Positions 37,444 to 47,069 of a stretch of DNA of 57,175 nucleotides are shown piece by piece. This DNA is from Candidatus Cryptobacteroides fimicaballi (GTDB taxonomy: Bacteria > Bacteroidota > Bacteroidia > Bacteroidales > UBA932), in NCBI GenBank assembly GCA_018065485.1, contig JAGHTF010000020.1, positions 1 to 57,175 of the forward strand, in the 5' to 3' direction. The notes beneath the pieces were generated by a model. It saw only the letters and a list, made by a program, of their open reading frames with translations. It was not told the origin of the DNA and made no database searches. Position numbers and translations under genes: made by a program. Within the stretch, counting starts at the first letter, position 1; each line of letters begins with the position of its first letter.

Positions 37444-38271
37444 TTATTTCGGAAGCAGATTGTGGAAATTCTCGTTGCGGTAGCCCGAGCAGCGGTCGAT
37501 GAGCAGGCACATAAGGCCGGAATACGGGCTGATGAGCTCTTTTATCTCCTCCTGATTCGCATCGTCTCCGAAATATCCCATAACAAAGAATCTCCAGAAT
37601 TCCCGGGCCAGCGAAGGTTCCATATGAAAAGTCTCGCGTATGAAATCGTCGGGCGAATAGCAGCAGCTCAGCATTACCTGACCGAGGTCGAAATAGGGAT
37701 GTCCGCAGGCGAAGTCGCCCAGGTCGATGAAATATTCTCCGTCGGGGGTGATGATTCCGTTGCTGTACTGCAGGTCCCCGTGAATGGCGGTTGTGGCGTC
37801 GGGTGCATCCAGAATAAACTGCCTGGTGCGCTTCCTTTCCCCGTCGCTGAAGAAGGGACTGGCCTCCAGCTCTCTCAAGTCTCTTTCCTTGATGCTCTCG
37901 AATTCCTTGCCGCTCACGTCGGTAGAGTGCAGTTTCAGGCACATAGCGGCAAAACGTCGGGCCAGTTCTTCGACTCTCTCCGGTTCGTTGGCGACGGCCC
38001 TCGAAAAGGAAACCTTGTCCCTGAGCCTCTGGAAACGGATTCCGTAGCGGCCCTGCCCGTCGGTTATGAAATCCCCGGGCTTGGGGACAGAAATTCCCAG
38101 CCCGTAAACTTTGTGCGACAGTTCCTGCTCGCTTATCACGCTGCTAATGTCGGCAGACGGATTATAGAGTTTGATCATTACGTCAGGGTCGGTTTTATGA
38201 AAGTAGCTTGCTCCATTGAAACCTTCCCCGGAACGCTCGTAATCGTTCAGGTTTATAAGAATAGCATCCAT
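37444..38271 (-). CDS. Aminoglycoside-phosphotransferase-fold kinase
   Basis: AIHGDLQYSNGIITPDGEYFIDLGDFACGHPYFDLG (Brenner-like HGD..N and DFG-like motifs). Confidence 0.8.
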   Translation of the reverse strand: MDAILINLNDYERSGEGFNGASYFHKTDPDVMIKLYNPSADISSVISEQELSHKVYGLGISVPKPGDFITDGQGRYGIRFQRLRDKVSFSRAVANEPERVEELARRFAAMCLKLHSTDVSGKEFESIKERDLRELEASPFFSDGERKRTRQFILDAPDATTAIHGDLQYSNGIITPDGEYFIDLGDFACGHPYFDLGQVMLSCCYSPDDFIRETFHMEPSLAREFWRFFVMGYFGDDANQEEIKELISPYSGLMCLLIDRCSGYRNENFHNLLPK

Positions 38272-38274
38272 ATT

Positions 38275-39228
38275 CTAAAGCATTTTTTTCTTCTTGAAGA
38301 CAATCCAGGCCCCGAGTACAATCAATACCATAAGGCCCGTGATTCCAATCCAGGCCCAGGATTCGCCTTGGAAAGGAAGGTTTATGTTCATTCCGTAGAA
38401 GCTCGCAATAAGGGTCGCAGGCATAAGAAGCACGCTGATGAAGGTGAAAATCTTCATAATGCGGTTCTGGTCCAGGTTGATGATACCCACAACCGTATCC
38501 TGCAGGTACTCGAGCCTCTCGAATGCGAAATTGGTATGGTTGATAAGCGAGGCGATATCCTGGAGAATGATTCCAAGGTCGTCCTTTAGGTTCGTGTCTT
38601 TGGGGAACAGCTTGCTCTTGAGAATATTGGAAATAAGTCTCTGCTTGTCCACCACGTTTTCGCGAACGAACATCGCATTTTCCTGCAACTGGTTTATGTC
38701 CAGAAGGAATTCTTCGTTGATATCCTCCTGCTGGTTGATTCGCCTGCTGAACTGGCTTACGTCCTTGGAGATAAGCTCTACGATGTCGGCATCCAGATCC
38801 ACACGCTTGTCCATAATCTCCACAAATACGTGCCATCCGTCCGGAAACAGTTCGGGCCTGGCCTGCAGCTTGTTCTGCAGAGTGTCGAAAGACCGGAGGG
38901 GAATCTCCCTCAGGGTCGTAATCAGCCCGCCTGCGAGAATGAATGAAACGGGATCCATAAGCATCTCGTCGTCGGCGGGAGAGAGAAAGTTCGTGTTGGC
39001 GAAGATGATGTCGCCCTCTTCGCTGAATCGGGATGAACTCTCGATTTCCTCGGCCTCGGCCTTTGTCTGGATGGTGGTTCCCAAATACGTCTCGATGGCC
39101 CTCTTCTCATCTCCTGTCGGATCCAGGAGATCTATCCAGAGGACATTTTCTTTGCTGATAGTAGCAAACTCCGTTTTGGACTGGGTGAAACTGATTTCTT
39201 TCCCGAGTCTGTAGAAAACTTTAATCAT
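38275..39228 (-). CDS. corA: CorA-family divalent cation transporter
   Basis: C-terminal FTFISVLLMPATLIASFYGMNINLPFQGESWAWIGITGLMVLIVLGAWIVFKKKKML (GMN motif and two TMs). Confidence 0.94.
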   Translation of the reverse strand: MIKVFYRLGKEISFTQSKTEFATISKENVLWIDLLDPTGDEKRAIETYLGTTIQTKAEAEEIESSSRFSEEGDIIFANTNFLSPADDEMLMDPVSFILAGGLITTLREIPLRSFDTLQNKLQARPELFPDGWHVFVEIMDKRVDLDADIVELISKDVSQFSRRINQQEDINEEFLLDINQLQENAMFVRENVVDKQRLISNILKSKLFPKDTNLKDDLGIILQDIASLINHTNFAFERLEYLQDTVVGIINLDQNRIMKIFTFISVLLMPATLIASFYGMNINLPFQGESWAWIGITGLMVLIVLGAWIVFKKKKML

Positions 39229-39375
39229 TTGGCCTTCCTGCTTGTTCCCGGCGTTTGTCGGAAGGGGTTTAACTTACGGGTTAGCCGACATCACGGAGAA
39301 GCCGGCGCGCAAAGATAATAAAAATGTTCAAAAAGTAGTATATTTGCAAGTTCAATCACAAATTAAACTGAAATT

Positions 39376-40248
39376 ATGATAATAATAGTAGAAAGTGGTG
39401 CTACAAAAACCGATTGGTGCGCCGTTGCAGCCGACGGAAGCGTGATTCCCGTCAGGACTGCCGGAATGAATATAGCCACAATGCCCATCGAGGCGATAAA
39501 GGCAATAATCAATGAAGCTGCGCCCCAGCTCAATCCCAACGGAGAGAAAGTTACCGAGTTGCATTACTATGCAGCAGGTCTGATCATTCCGGAGGGCGAG
39601 AAGATTCCTCCCGTAGCAAAGAACCTGGACGCTTCGCTCAAGGAGTATTTCCCCGATGCCGAGATGGAATATGCATCCGACCTTCTGGATGCCGCACGCG
39701 CCGTGTGCGGTCACAAGCCCGGAATCGCTGCAATTATGGGTACCGGTTCCAACAGCTGCCTGTACGACGGAAAGAACATTGTTAAGAACGTCCGCTCCGC
39801 CGGATTCATCCTTGGCGACGAAGGCGGAGGAGCCTGCCTCGGAAAGATGTTTATGGCCGATTTCCTGAAAGGCCTGGTTCCCGAGCCTGTAAGCAGCGAG
39901 TTCGCCCGTGACTTCCAGGTAGATTATTTTACCGTAGTGCAGAAGGTTTACAAGAGCGACGCTCCTTCCAAATACCTTGGTGAATTCGCCCCCTGGATTA
40001 TGGCCCGTTACGACAGCTGCGACTATGTCCGCGAGCTCGTGGACCGCAACTTCCGCAACTTCATCGAGCGCGCACTCAGCCAGTACGATATCAGGAAATA
40101 TCCCGTGGGCGTAGTAGGCGGTTTCGGTTACGCTCATCAGGAGAAACTCCGCAAGGTCGCCGCTGAGTACGGCATACGCTTCTCCGAAATCATAGCAACA
40201 CCAATCGAAGGTCTGATAAAATACCATACAAGCAATGAGAACGACTGA
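39376..40248 (+). CDS. BadF/BcrA-type N-acetylglucosamine kinase-like protein
   Basis: MIIIVESGATKTDWCAV; GIAAIMGTGSNSCLYDGKNIVKNVRSAGFILGDEGGGACLGKMF; overlaps murQ. Confidence 0.92.
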   Translation: MIIIVESGATKTDWCAVAADGSVIPVRTAGMNIATMPIEAIKAIINEAAPQLNPNGEKVTELHYYAAGLIIPEGEKIPPVAKNLDASLKEYFPDAEMEYASDLLDAARAVCGHKPGIAAIMGTGSNSCLYDGKNIVKNVRSAGFILGDEGGGACLGKMFMADFLKGLVPEPVSSEFARDFQVDYFTVVQKVYKSDAPSKYLGEFAPWIMARYDSCDYVRELVDRNFRNFIERALSQYDIRKYPVGVVGGFGYAHQEKLRKVAAEYGIRFSEIIATPIEGLIKYHTSNEND

Positions 40249-41044
40249 ACAAGCTTCGCTTTATAACGATCTCGAGAAGATGACCACGATGCAGATTCTC
40301 GAGGGTATCAACCAGGAAGATGCAAAGGTGCCCCAGGCTATCGCCGGAGTCCTTCCTGCAATTGAAAAACTCGTGGAAGGAATTGTAGAGAGAGTCCCGA
40401 AGGGCGGTAGGGTGTTCTACCTCGGAGCCGGCACCAGCGGGCGTCTGGGAATTGTAGATGCGTCTGAGATTCCTCCCACCTACGGAGTTCCCGACCTTTT
40501 CATAGGTCTGATGGCCGGTGGCGACAAGGCTATCCGTACTGCTGCCGAAGGCGCAGAGGACAATAAGGAAGGCGGATGGGCCGATATGCAGCCCTACAAC
40601 CCGGGAGAGTACGATACCGTGATAGGCATTGCGGCTTCCGGCACTACCCCTTATGTAATAGGTGCGCTCGAAACCGCACGCGCAAAGGGGCTGCTCACCG
40701 GATGCATCACCTGCAATCTGGGATCTCCCGTTGCGGCTGCCTGTGAATGTCCGGTTGAGGTTGTGTGCGGCCCCGAATTCGTTACCGGAAGTACCAGGAT
40801 GAAATCCGGCACCGCGCAGAAACTTGTGCTCAATATGATTTCCACCGCCGTGATGATCCGTCTGGGTCACGTGCACGGCAACAAGATGGTGGATATGCAG
40901 CTTACAAACATAAAGCTTGTCGACCGCGGTACCCGTATGATTATGGAAGAGGCCGGAATTACCGACTACCAGCTGGCTCACGACCTGCTTCTGAAATACG
41001 GTCAGGTTCGCGCTGCCGTAGACGCATACAAGAGTGGAAAGTAA
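40235..41044 (+). CDS. murQ: N-acetylmuramic acid 6-phosphate etherase
   Basis: RVFYLGAGTSGRLGIVDASEIPPTYG, AAEGAEDNKEGG, GIAASGTTPYVIGAL, GPEFVTGSTRMKSGTAQKLVLNMISTAVMIRLGHVHGNKMVDMQ. Confidence 0.97.
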   Translation: MRTTEQASLYNDLEKMTTMQILEGINQEDAKVPQAIAGVLPAIEKLVEGIVERVPKGGRVFYLGAGTSGRLGIVDASEIPPTYGVPDLFIGLMAGGDKAIRTAAEGAEDNKEGGWADMQPYNPGEYDTVIGIAASGTTPYVIGALETARAKGLLTGCITCNLGSPVAAACECPVEVVCGPEFVTGSTRMKSGTAQKLVLNMISTAVMIRLGHVHGNKMVDMQLTNIKLVDRGTRMIMEEAGITDYQLAHDLLLKYGQVRAAVDAYKSGK

Positions 41045-41660
41045 GTATCCTTCAACGGTACTGCAGGACGCAGTCGAATCCATAAGCTCGCTGCCGGGCA
41101 TAGGCCCGCGCAGCGCGCTTCGTCTTGCGCTGCATCTGTTGCGTCAGCCGTCCGAAAATATCCGCCACTTTGCTTCGGCAATCGAGCGTCTTGCAACCGA
41201 TGTAAGGTATTGTAAGGAGTGCTCTATGATTTGTGACGGGGATGTCTGCCATATTTGTGCAGACAGCAAGAGGGATCGCTCTATTATCTGCGTGGTGGAA
41301 AATGTGCGCGACGTTATGAGCATCGAAGCTACCGGAGAATATCGCGGAGTTTACCACGTTCTCGGGGGAATCATCTCCCCGATAGACGGCATTGCCCCGT
41401 CTGACCTGAATATCTCCGGCCTTCTTTCCCGTCTGTCCCATCCTACGGAGGAACGGCCCTGCCCTTCGGAGATAATCCTTGCTCTTTCGGGCGATGTCGA
41501 AGGCGAAACCACTGCCTTTTATCTCTACCGGCAGCTGGAACCCTTCGGGGTAAAAGTCAGCACCCTTGCTCGCGGCCTCGGGTTCGGCGACAACCTGGAA
41601 TATGCCGATTCGCTTACCCTCGGCCGGTCGATAGCCGCCCGTCAACCCTTCTGTCCGTAA
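41034..41660 (+). CDS. recR: Recombination protein RecR
   Basis: LPGIGPRSALRLALHLL, zinc finger CKECSMICDGDVCHICAD, Toprim ICVVENVRDVMSIEATGEYRGVYHVLGG. Confidence 0.97.
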   Translation: MESKYPSTVLQDAVESISSLPGIGPRSALRLALHLLRQPSENIRHFASAIERLATDVRYCKECSMICDGDVCHICADSKRDRSIICVVENVRDVMSIEATGEYRGVYHVLGGIISPIDGIAPSDLNISGLLSRLSHPTEERPCPSEIILALSGDVEGETTAFYLYRQLEPFGVKVSTLARGLGFGDNLEYADSLTLGRSIAARQPFCP

Positions 41661-41663
41661 GGT

Positions 41664-42230
41664 ATGCTTATCGTCCGTTCCTTACTCCTGGCCGCATCCC
41701 TTTGCGCCGACTGCTTTGCGGTTTCCCTTTGCTCCAGCCTGACACTTAAGAATGTGCGCGGCAGGGACATCGCCGGAGTGGCGCTTTCGTTCGCCGTAAT
41801 CCAGACCGCCCTGCTGGCCTTGGGATGGGGGTTCGGATACCTTTTCGTAGGACTTCTGGCCGGCATTTCAAAATTCATAGGTGCGGCCCTTCTTATTTAC
41901 GTGGCTGCCGGAATGTTGCGCGACGGCATCTCCAACAGGTCGGAAAGCCGCGATCTCAACGGGTTGCGCAACGTAGTCATCGGCGGACTTGCCACCAGTA
42001 TCGACGCCCTCGCCGTAGGGTGCTCCCAGTCTCTTTCGGGAGCTGCGTTCCCACAGATTCTGCCTCTGCTCATAAGCGTCTTCGCAATCACCCTTCTTTC
42101 TGTAGTCCTTGGAATCCGTCTTGGAAGCAGGGTGGGAATCCGTTTCGGACGCCCGGCTGTCATCGCAGGGGGAACTGTCCTTCTGGCCATTGCTGCCGTC
42201 ATCCTCCTTCAGGGTCTGGAACTCTTGTAA
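41664..42230 (+). CDS. mntP: MntP-like manganese efflux pump
   Basis: LLAASLCADCFAVSLCSSL...GLATSIDALAVGCSQSLSG; 6-TM profile. Confidence 0.88.
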   Translation: MLIVRSLLLAASLCADCFAVSLCSSLTLKNVRGRDIAGVALSFAVIQTALLALGWGFGYLFVGLLAGISKFIGAALLIYVAAGMLRDGISNRSESRDLNGLRNVVIGGLATSIDALAVGCSQSLSGAAFPQILPLLISVFAITLLSVVLGIRLGSRVGIRFGRPAVIAGGTVLLAIAAVILLQGLELL

Positions 42231-42247
42231 AATCCGAATTAATATCT

Positions 42248-42255
42248 TAAATTTG
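42248..42255 (+). promoter_or_regulatory. Bacteroidetes -7 box (TAAATTTG) for rpsA
   Basis: TAAATTTG with TTG about 20 nt upstream. Confidence 0.65.
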
Positions 42256-42266
42256 CGGGCTTTTGT

Positions 42267-42297
42267 ACAACGCGTGCGCATTATGCGCCTGGGTTGT
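42267..42297 (+). promoter_or_regulatory. Hairpin at the predicted 5' end of the rpsA leader
   Basis: ACAAC (42267-71) / GTTGT (42293-97) flanking GCGCA-TTA-TGCGC (42276-88). Confidence 0.5.
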
Positions 42298-42345
42298 CGG
42301 GCTTACACGAATGTTTAACTTTTAAAAAATCAAGTTTTACCAATT

Positions 42346-44130
42346 ATGGCAGAACAGGCAGAAGCAAAGAAGATTCTCAATGCATCCGTAGCTCCCGAGG
42401 AATTTGACTGGGAAGCGTTCGAGGGTGGAGAACTTTCAAATGCAGAAAAAGAAGAAATTAACGCGGCTTACGACAAAACCCTTTCAAAGGTTATCGAAAA
42501 CGAAGTCGTAGAAGGTGAAGTTACAGCTATCAACAAGAGAGAAGTTGTTGTAACCATCGGCGGAAAGAGCGAAGGTGTTATTATGGCACCCGAATTCCGT
42601 TACAATCCGGACCTCAAGGTTGGCGACAAGGTAGAGGTGTTCGTAGAGTCTGCAGAGGACAAGAAGGGACAGCTCATCCTTTCCCACAAGAAGGCACGCG
42701 CCCTCAAGTCTTGGGACAGAGTCAACGAGGCTTACGAGAAGGACGAGATTGTAAAGGGATTTGTAAAGACCCGCACAAAGGGCGGTATGATTGTGGACGT
42801 ATTCGGAATCGAGGCATTCCTTCCCGGTTCACAGATCGACATCAAGCCCATCCGTGATTACGACCAGTTCGTAGGACAGAATATAGACTTCAAGATCGTT
42901 AAGATCAATCCCGACTTCCGCAATGTAGTCGTATCTCACAAGGCATTGCTCGAGGCAGAGCAGGAGCTCAAGAGAAGTGAACTCATTGGTAAGCTGGAGA
43001 AGGGTCAGGTACTCGAGGGCGTTGTGAAGAACATCACCAACTACGGAGTATTCATCGACCTCGGCGGTGTGGACGGTCTTATTCATATCACCGACCTCTC
43101 CTGGGGCCGTGTCAACCATCCTGAGGAAGTCGTTGCCCTCGACCAGAAGATCAAGGTTGTGGTTCTCGATTTCAATGAGCAGCAGAAGAAGATCGCTCTC
43201 GGTCTCAAGCAGCTTACACCTCATCCTTGGGAAAGTCTCGACGCCAACCTCAAGGCAGGCGACAAGGTTAAGGGTAAAGTTATCCTCATTGCCGACTACG
43301 GTGCATTCATCGAGGTTGAGCCCGGCGTAGAAGGTCTCGTTCACGTTAGCGAAATGTCCTGGAGCCCTCGTCTTCACAGCGCACAGGAATTCCTTAAGGT
43401 AGGTGACGAGGTTGAGGCCCAGATTCTTACTATCGACCGTGAAGCCCGCAAGATGTCTCTCGGACTCAAGCAGCTCACAGCAAATCCCTGGGAAGGCATC
43501 CGCGAAAAATATCCCGTTGGAAGCAAGCACAATGCAACAGTACGCAACGTCACCAACTTCGGTGTATTTGCAGAACTTGAAGACGGTGTCGAGGGTCTCG
43601 TTCACATCAGCGATCTGAGCTGGATCAAGATCAAGCATCCTTCAGAGGTTGTTGCATCCGGCGATACAATCGAGGTTCAGATTCTCGACTTCGACGAGGC
43701 AAACCACAAACTCAGCCTTGGCCACAAGCAGCTCGTTCCCAATCCTTGGGATGAGATCGAGGCTAAGTTCACCGTAGGTTCAACCGTAGAGGGAACAGTA
43801 GCTTCCATTACCGACAAGGGTGCAAACATCACTCTCGATTCCGATGCCGAAGGCTTCGCTTTTACCCGCGACCTTCTTAAGGAAGACGGAAAGCAGGCTA
43901 TCGCCGGCGAGACTCTCCAGTTCAAGGTTGTTGAACTGCGCCGCAGCACACACCGTATCCTCGTAAGCCACCTCAAGACTTACGCAGAGGCTAAGGAGAA
44001 AGCTGCCGCTACAGAGGCTGAGGTAACCAAGAAGGCTGTCAAGAAAGTAAACGCAAACGTTGAAAAGACAACCCTCGGAGATATCGACGCACTCGCTGCC
44101 CTCAAGGACAAACTTGAGAAAGGAGAATAA
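42346..44130 (+). CDS. rpsA: 30S ribosomal protein S1
   Basis: Tandem S1 domains: GVFIDLGGVDGLIHITDLSWGRVNHPEEV, GAFIEVEPGVEGLVHVSEMSW, GVFAELEDGVEGLVHISDLSW. Confidence 0.97.
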   Translation: MAEQAEAKKILNASVAPEEFDWEAFEGGELSNAEKEEINAAYDKTLSKVIENEVVEGEVTAINKREVVVTIGGKSEGVIMAPEFRYNPDLKVGDKVEVFVESAEDKKGQLILSHKKARALKSWDRVNEAYEKDEIVKGFVKTRTKGGMIVDVFGIEAFLPGSQIDIKPIRDYDQFVGQNIDFKIVKINPDFRNVVVSHKALLEAEQELKRSELIGKLEKGQVLEGVVKNITNYGVFIDLGGVDGLIHITDLSWGRVNHPEEVVALDQKIKVVVLDFNEQQKKIALGLKQLTPHPWESLDANLKAGDKVKGKVILIADYGAFIEVEPGVEGLVHVSEMSWSPRLHSAQEFLKVGDEVEAQILTIDREARKMSLGLKQLTANPWEGIREKYPVGSKHNATVRNVTNFGVFAELEDGVEGLVHISDLSWIKIKHPSEVVASGDTIEVQILDFDEANHKLSLGHKQLVPNPWDEIEAKFTVGSTVEGTVASITDKGANITLDSDAEGFAFTRDLLKEDGKQAIAGETLQFKVVELRRSTHRILVSHLKTYAEAKEKAAATEAEVTKKAVKKVNANVEKTTLGDIDALAALKDKLEKGE

Positions 44131-44933
44131 TGAATTTTACTTTGACCACTCTCGGCACCGCTTCGGCGATGCCGAGGGTTGATAGAAATCAAAGCGCCCA
44201 GGTGCTGCAGGTACACGGGCGCTTGTTTTTAATAGACTGCGGAGAAAATACGCAGCGTCGCATTCGGGAGGAAGGCCTTTCTTTTGCGAAAATCGAAGCC
44301 GTGTTCATTTCCCATCTGCACGGGGATCACGTCTTCGGCCTTTTGGGCCTAATCTCTACAATGGGTCTTTACGGCAGGGTGGAGCCCTTGAGAATTTTCG
44401 GACCTGCCGCACTGGAGGCAATGCTGGTGTTCTTTAAGAAGTACTTCGGCGACGGCCTTCCCTTTCAGCTGGAATTCACGGAGGTAAAGGCATCCTCTCC
44501 AGTTACCGTTTATGAGAACCGGTATGTTAGGGTGAGCGCTTTCCCCTTAAATCATAAAATAGAAACCTACGGATACCGCTTCGACGCGGTTCCCACGCCA
44601 AAGAATCCCGAAGGAGCGCATCAGCCCTCTTATGCTTATGTTTCCGATACGGCTCCGTTCGAGGAACTGCCTTCCTTTGTGCAGGGAGTCGACGTGCTGT
44701 ATCACGAATCCACTTATACTGCCGAATTTGAGCAGCAGGCTCTCAAGAGATTCCACTCGACCTCGAAGCACGCTGCGCAGTGTGCGCTGGACGCTGGAGC
44801 CGGCGCTCTTATCCTGGGCCATTATTCGGCCCGATGCCGCGACCTGCAGGCCTTTGAGAACGAAGCCCGCACAATATTCCCCAATGTCTTCGCCGCCACC
44901 GACGGTGATGTTTTCGAAATCCCTAAGAAATAA
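44130..44933 (+). CDS. rnz: Ribonuclease Z
   Basis: FISHLHGDHVFGLLGLISTM, YVSDTAPF, LILGHYSARC. Confidence 0.96.
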   Translation: MNFTLTTLGTASAMPRVDRNQSAQVLQVHGRLFLIDCGENTQRRIREEGLSFAKIEAVFISHLHGDHVFGLLGLISTMGLYGRVEPLRIFGPAALEAMLVFFKKYFGDGLPFQLEFTEVKASSPVTVYENRYVRVSAFPLNHKIETYGYRFDAVPTPKNPEGAHQPSYAYVSDTAPFEELPSFVQGVDVLYHESTYTAEFEQQALKRFHSTSKHAAQCALDAGAGALILGHYSARCRDLQAFENEARTIFPNVFAATDGDVFEIPKK

Positions 44934-44938
44934 AAGGT

Positions 44939-45907
44939 ATGCTTACAATTCTGTGGGCGGTACTCGCCCTGCTCCCGCTTCCGTTGGATGAAAACCCGTA
45001 CAGAGATTATATAGAGAAATATGCTCCCGTTGCAGTTTCGGAAATGCATCGCAGCGGGGTTCCCGCCAGCATTACGCTTTCGCAGGGCCTCCTGGAATCC
45101 CGTGCCGGACAGTCCCGTCTGGCTGTCGAGGGAAATAATCACTTTGGCATAAAGTGTCATCGCGGATGGAAAGGGCGTACCATTCGGGAAGACGATGACG
45201 CCCGCCGGGAGTGTTTCCGCGCTTACGATACGGCCCTGGAGTCGTTCCGCGACCATTCCGACCATCTGCGCTATAACGACAGGTACAAGTCGCTGTTCAA
45301 TAACCGTCGGGGCGACTATAAGGCCTGGGCCTACGGACTCAAGGCTGCCGGCTATGCTACCGACCCGGCCTATCCCAAAAAACTCATCGACCTCATCGAG
45401 CGTTTCGACCTTTCCCGTTACGACAAGATTTCCGGAGAACTCGAACCGGTTCCGGATGCTCCTTTGGCTATGGAAGAGGCTGTGAGGGTTGAGGAGGTTG
45501 ACTTGCGTGCCGATGGGTCAAAGGTAGGAAAGAGTGGTCATACCGAGACCGTTGGGGTGAACTTCGGCCGGCTTTTCCGAAAGAATGGGGTAGAGTGCGT
45601 GTTTTCTCTGGAGGGTGAAACCTACAGGAGCATTGCAGCCGAGTATGGTTTGTCTCTTCGCAAGCTGCTCCAAATCAACGAACTTAAAACTTCCGAGGAC
45701 TTGCTTCCGGGAACCATCGTCTATATATCTCCAAAGAAAAACCAGACCGCCAGGGGGCTGGACAAGTATATCGTGGGAGAGGAACCCGAATCCCTGAGGG
45801 CGATAAGCCAGAGGTTCGGAGTCAAGCTTTCGTCCATTGTGAAGATGAACGGTTTCGATAAAGACTACAGCCCCGCCCCGGGGGATGAAATTCTGCTGCG
45901 CCGATGA
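44939..45907 (+). CDS. GH73-type glucosaminidase with C-terminal LysM-like domains
   Basis: ITLSQGLLESRAGQSRLAVEGNNHFGIKCH..., ALESFRDHSDHLRYNDRYKSLF; LysM-like ETYRSIAAEYGLSLRKLLQINEL and ESLRAISQRFGVKLSSIVKMNGF. Confidence 0.92.
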   Translation: MLTILWAVLALLPLPLDENPYRDYIEKYAPVAVSEMHRSGVPASITLSQGLLESRAGQSRLAVEGNNHFGIKCHRGWKGRTIREDDDARRECFRAYDTALESFRDHSDHLRYNDRYKSLFNNRRGDYKAWAYGLKAAGYATDPAYPKKLIDLIERFDLSRYDKISGELEPVPDAPLAMEEAVRVEEVDLRADGSKVGKSGHTETVGVNFGRLFRKNGVECVFSLEGETYRSIAAEYGLSLRKLLQINELKTSEDLLPGTIVYISPKKNQTARGLDKYIVGEEPESLRAISQRFGVKLSSIVKMNGFDKDYSPAPGDEILLRR

Positions 45908-46929
45908 AATTGAGGAGACTTATTACGATTGCTTCGGCTGTCGTCCTGATGGCGGGCCTCTACGTGGGTTGGACTTACCTGCGGGATAACCGTATGGGTA
46001 ATTTTACCGTCCCCGCCGGCTTTTACGTTTATCCGGGGATGAATTCTGCCGATGTGTTCAATACCCTCGATACTCTTACGCATATCAAGCACCCGAAAGC
46101 CCTCAAGGCCGTGATGTCCAAGAAGTTGGTCGACCGGTACATTAAGCCGGGCTATTATCGTATTACCGAGCAGACGCCCTCTGTGCAGCTGGCGAGGATG
46201 CTCAACAATGGCTGGCAGTCTCCGGTTAAACTGGTGATCGGGGGGACGCTCCGCAACCGGGATGAAATTGCCGCTAAAATAGCCTCTCAACTGCTCATAA
46301 GCCCTGAGGAAATCCGCGCAGCGTTCGACGATGAGCAGTTGTTGGCCTCTTACGGCTTTACTCCGGAAAATGTGTTCGCGCTCATTATGCCCGACACGTA
46401 CAGCTGTTACTGGACGGCGTCCGTAAAGGATATCCTCGATATGCAGAAGAAGGCCTACGATGCCTTCTGGAACGGGGAACGCAGGAGCAGGGCCGATGAA
46501 CTCGGATTCACCCCTCTTGAGGTGAGTATTCTGGCGTCTATTGTGAAAGGGGAGACCAACTATGAGCCTGAGATGCCCAAGGTTGCAGGGGTCTATGAAA
46601 ATCGTCTGCGCAGGGGTATGCTGTTGCAGGCCGACCCTACCGTTGCCTTTTGTTTCGACTATAAGATTAACCGGATTCTGCTCAAGCACCTGAAGGTGGA
46701 TTCTCCTTACAATACTTACCGGCACGCCGGACTTCCGCCGGCTCCGATCTATGTGCCTACCAGGGCTTGTCTGGATGCCGTCCTTTATCCTGACCTCGGT
46801 TCCCCCAGGCCGAATCTTTTCTTTTGTGCAAATCCCGATTTCAGCGGCACTCACGTGTTCGCCGCCACTCTCTCGGAGCATAACCGTAACGCCCGGGCTT
46901 TCCATAAGGCCCTCACTGCCCGCCGCTGA
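45904..46929 (+). CDS. mltG: Endolytic murein transglycosylase MltG
   Basis: LASIVKGETNYEPEMPKVAGVYENRLRRGMLLQADPTVAF, YNTYRHAGLPPAPI. Confidence 0.96.
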   Translation: MKLRRLITIASAVVLMAGLYVGWTYLRDNRMGNFTVPAGFYVYPGMNSADVFNTLDTLTHIKHPKALKAVMSKKLVDRYIKPGYYRITEQTPSVQLARMLNNGWQSPVKLVIGGTLRNRDEIAAKIASQLLISPEEIRAAFDDEQLLASYGFTPENVFALIMPDTYSCYWTASVKDILDMQKKAYDAFWNGERRSRADELGFTPLEVSILASIVKGETNYEPEMPKVAGVYENRLRRGMLLQADPTVAFCFDYKINRILLKHLKVDSPYNTYRHAGLPPAPIYVPTRACLDAVLYPDLGSPRPNLFFCANPDFSGTHVFAATLSEHNRNARAFHKALTARR

Positions 46930-47069
46930 CTACATCATTGCCGGCATTATTGCCGTCAGGGAGAGTATTTCTTTGCTGTTTGCCAGACGATGTTTGCGCC
47001 GGGCGAGGAATTGATTTGCGGGAGCAAATTGTAGTTGACGAGCCGGTGCAGGGCATCGGCTGGCAAAGG

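Noticed and set aside
37444-38271. Aminoglycoside-resistance gene
   Set aside because: APH fold only; sequence looks like a general small-molecule kinase paralog, with no resistance context.
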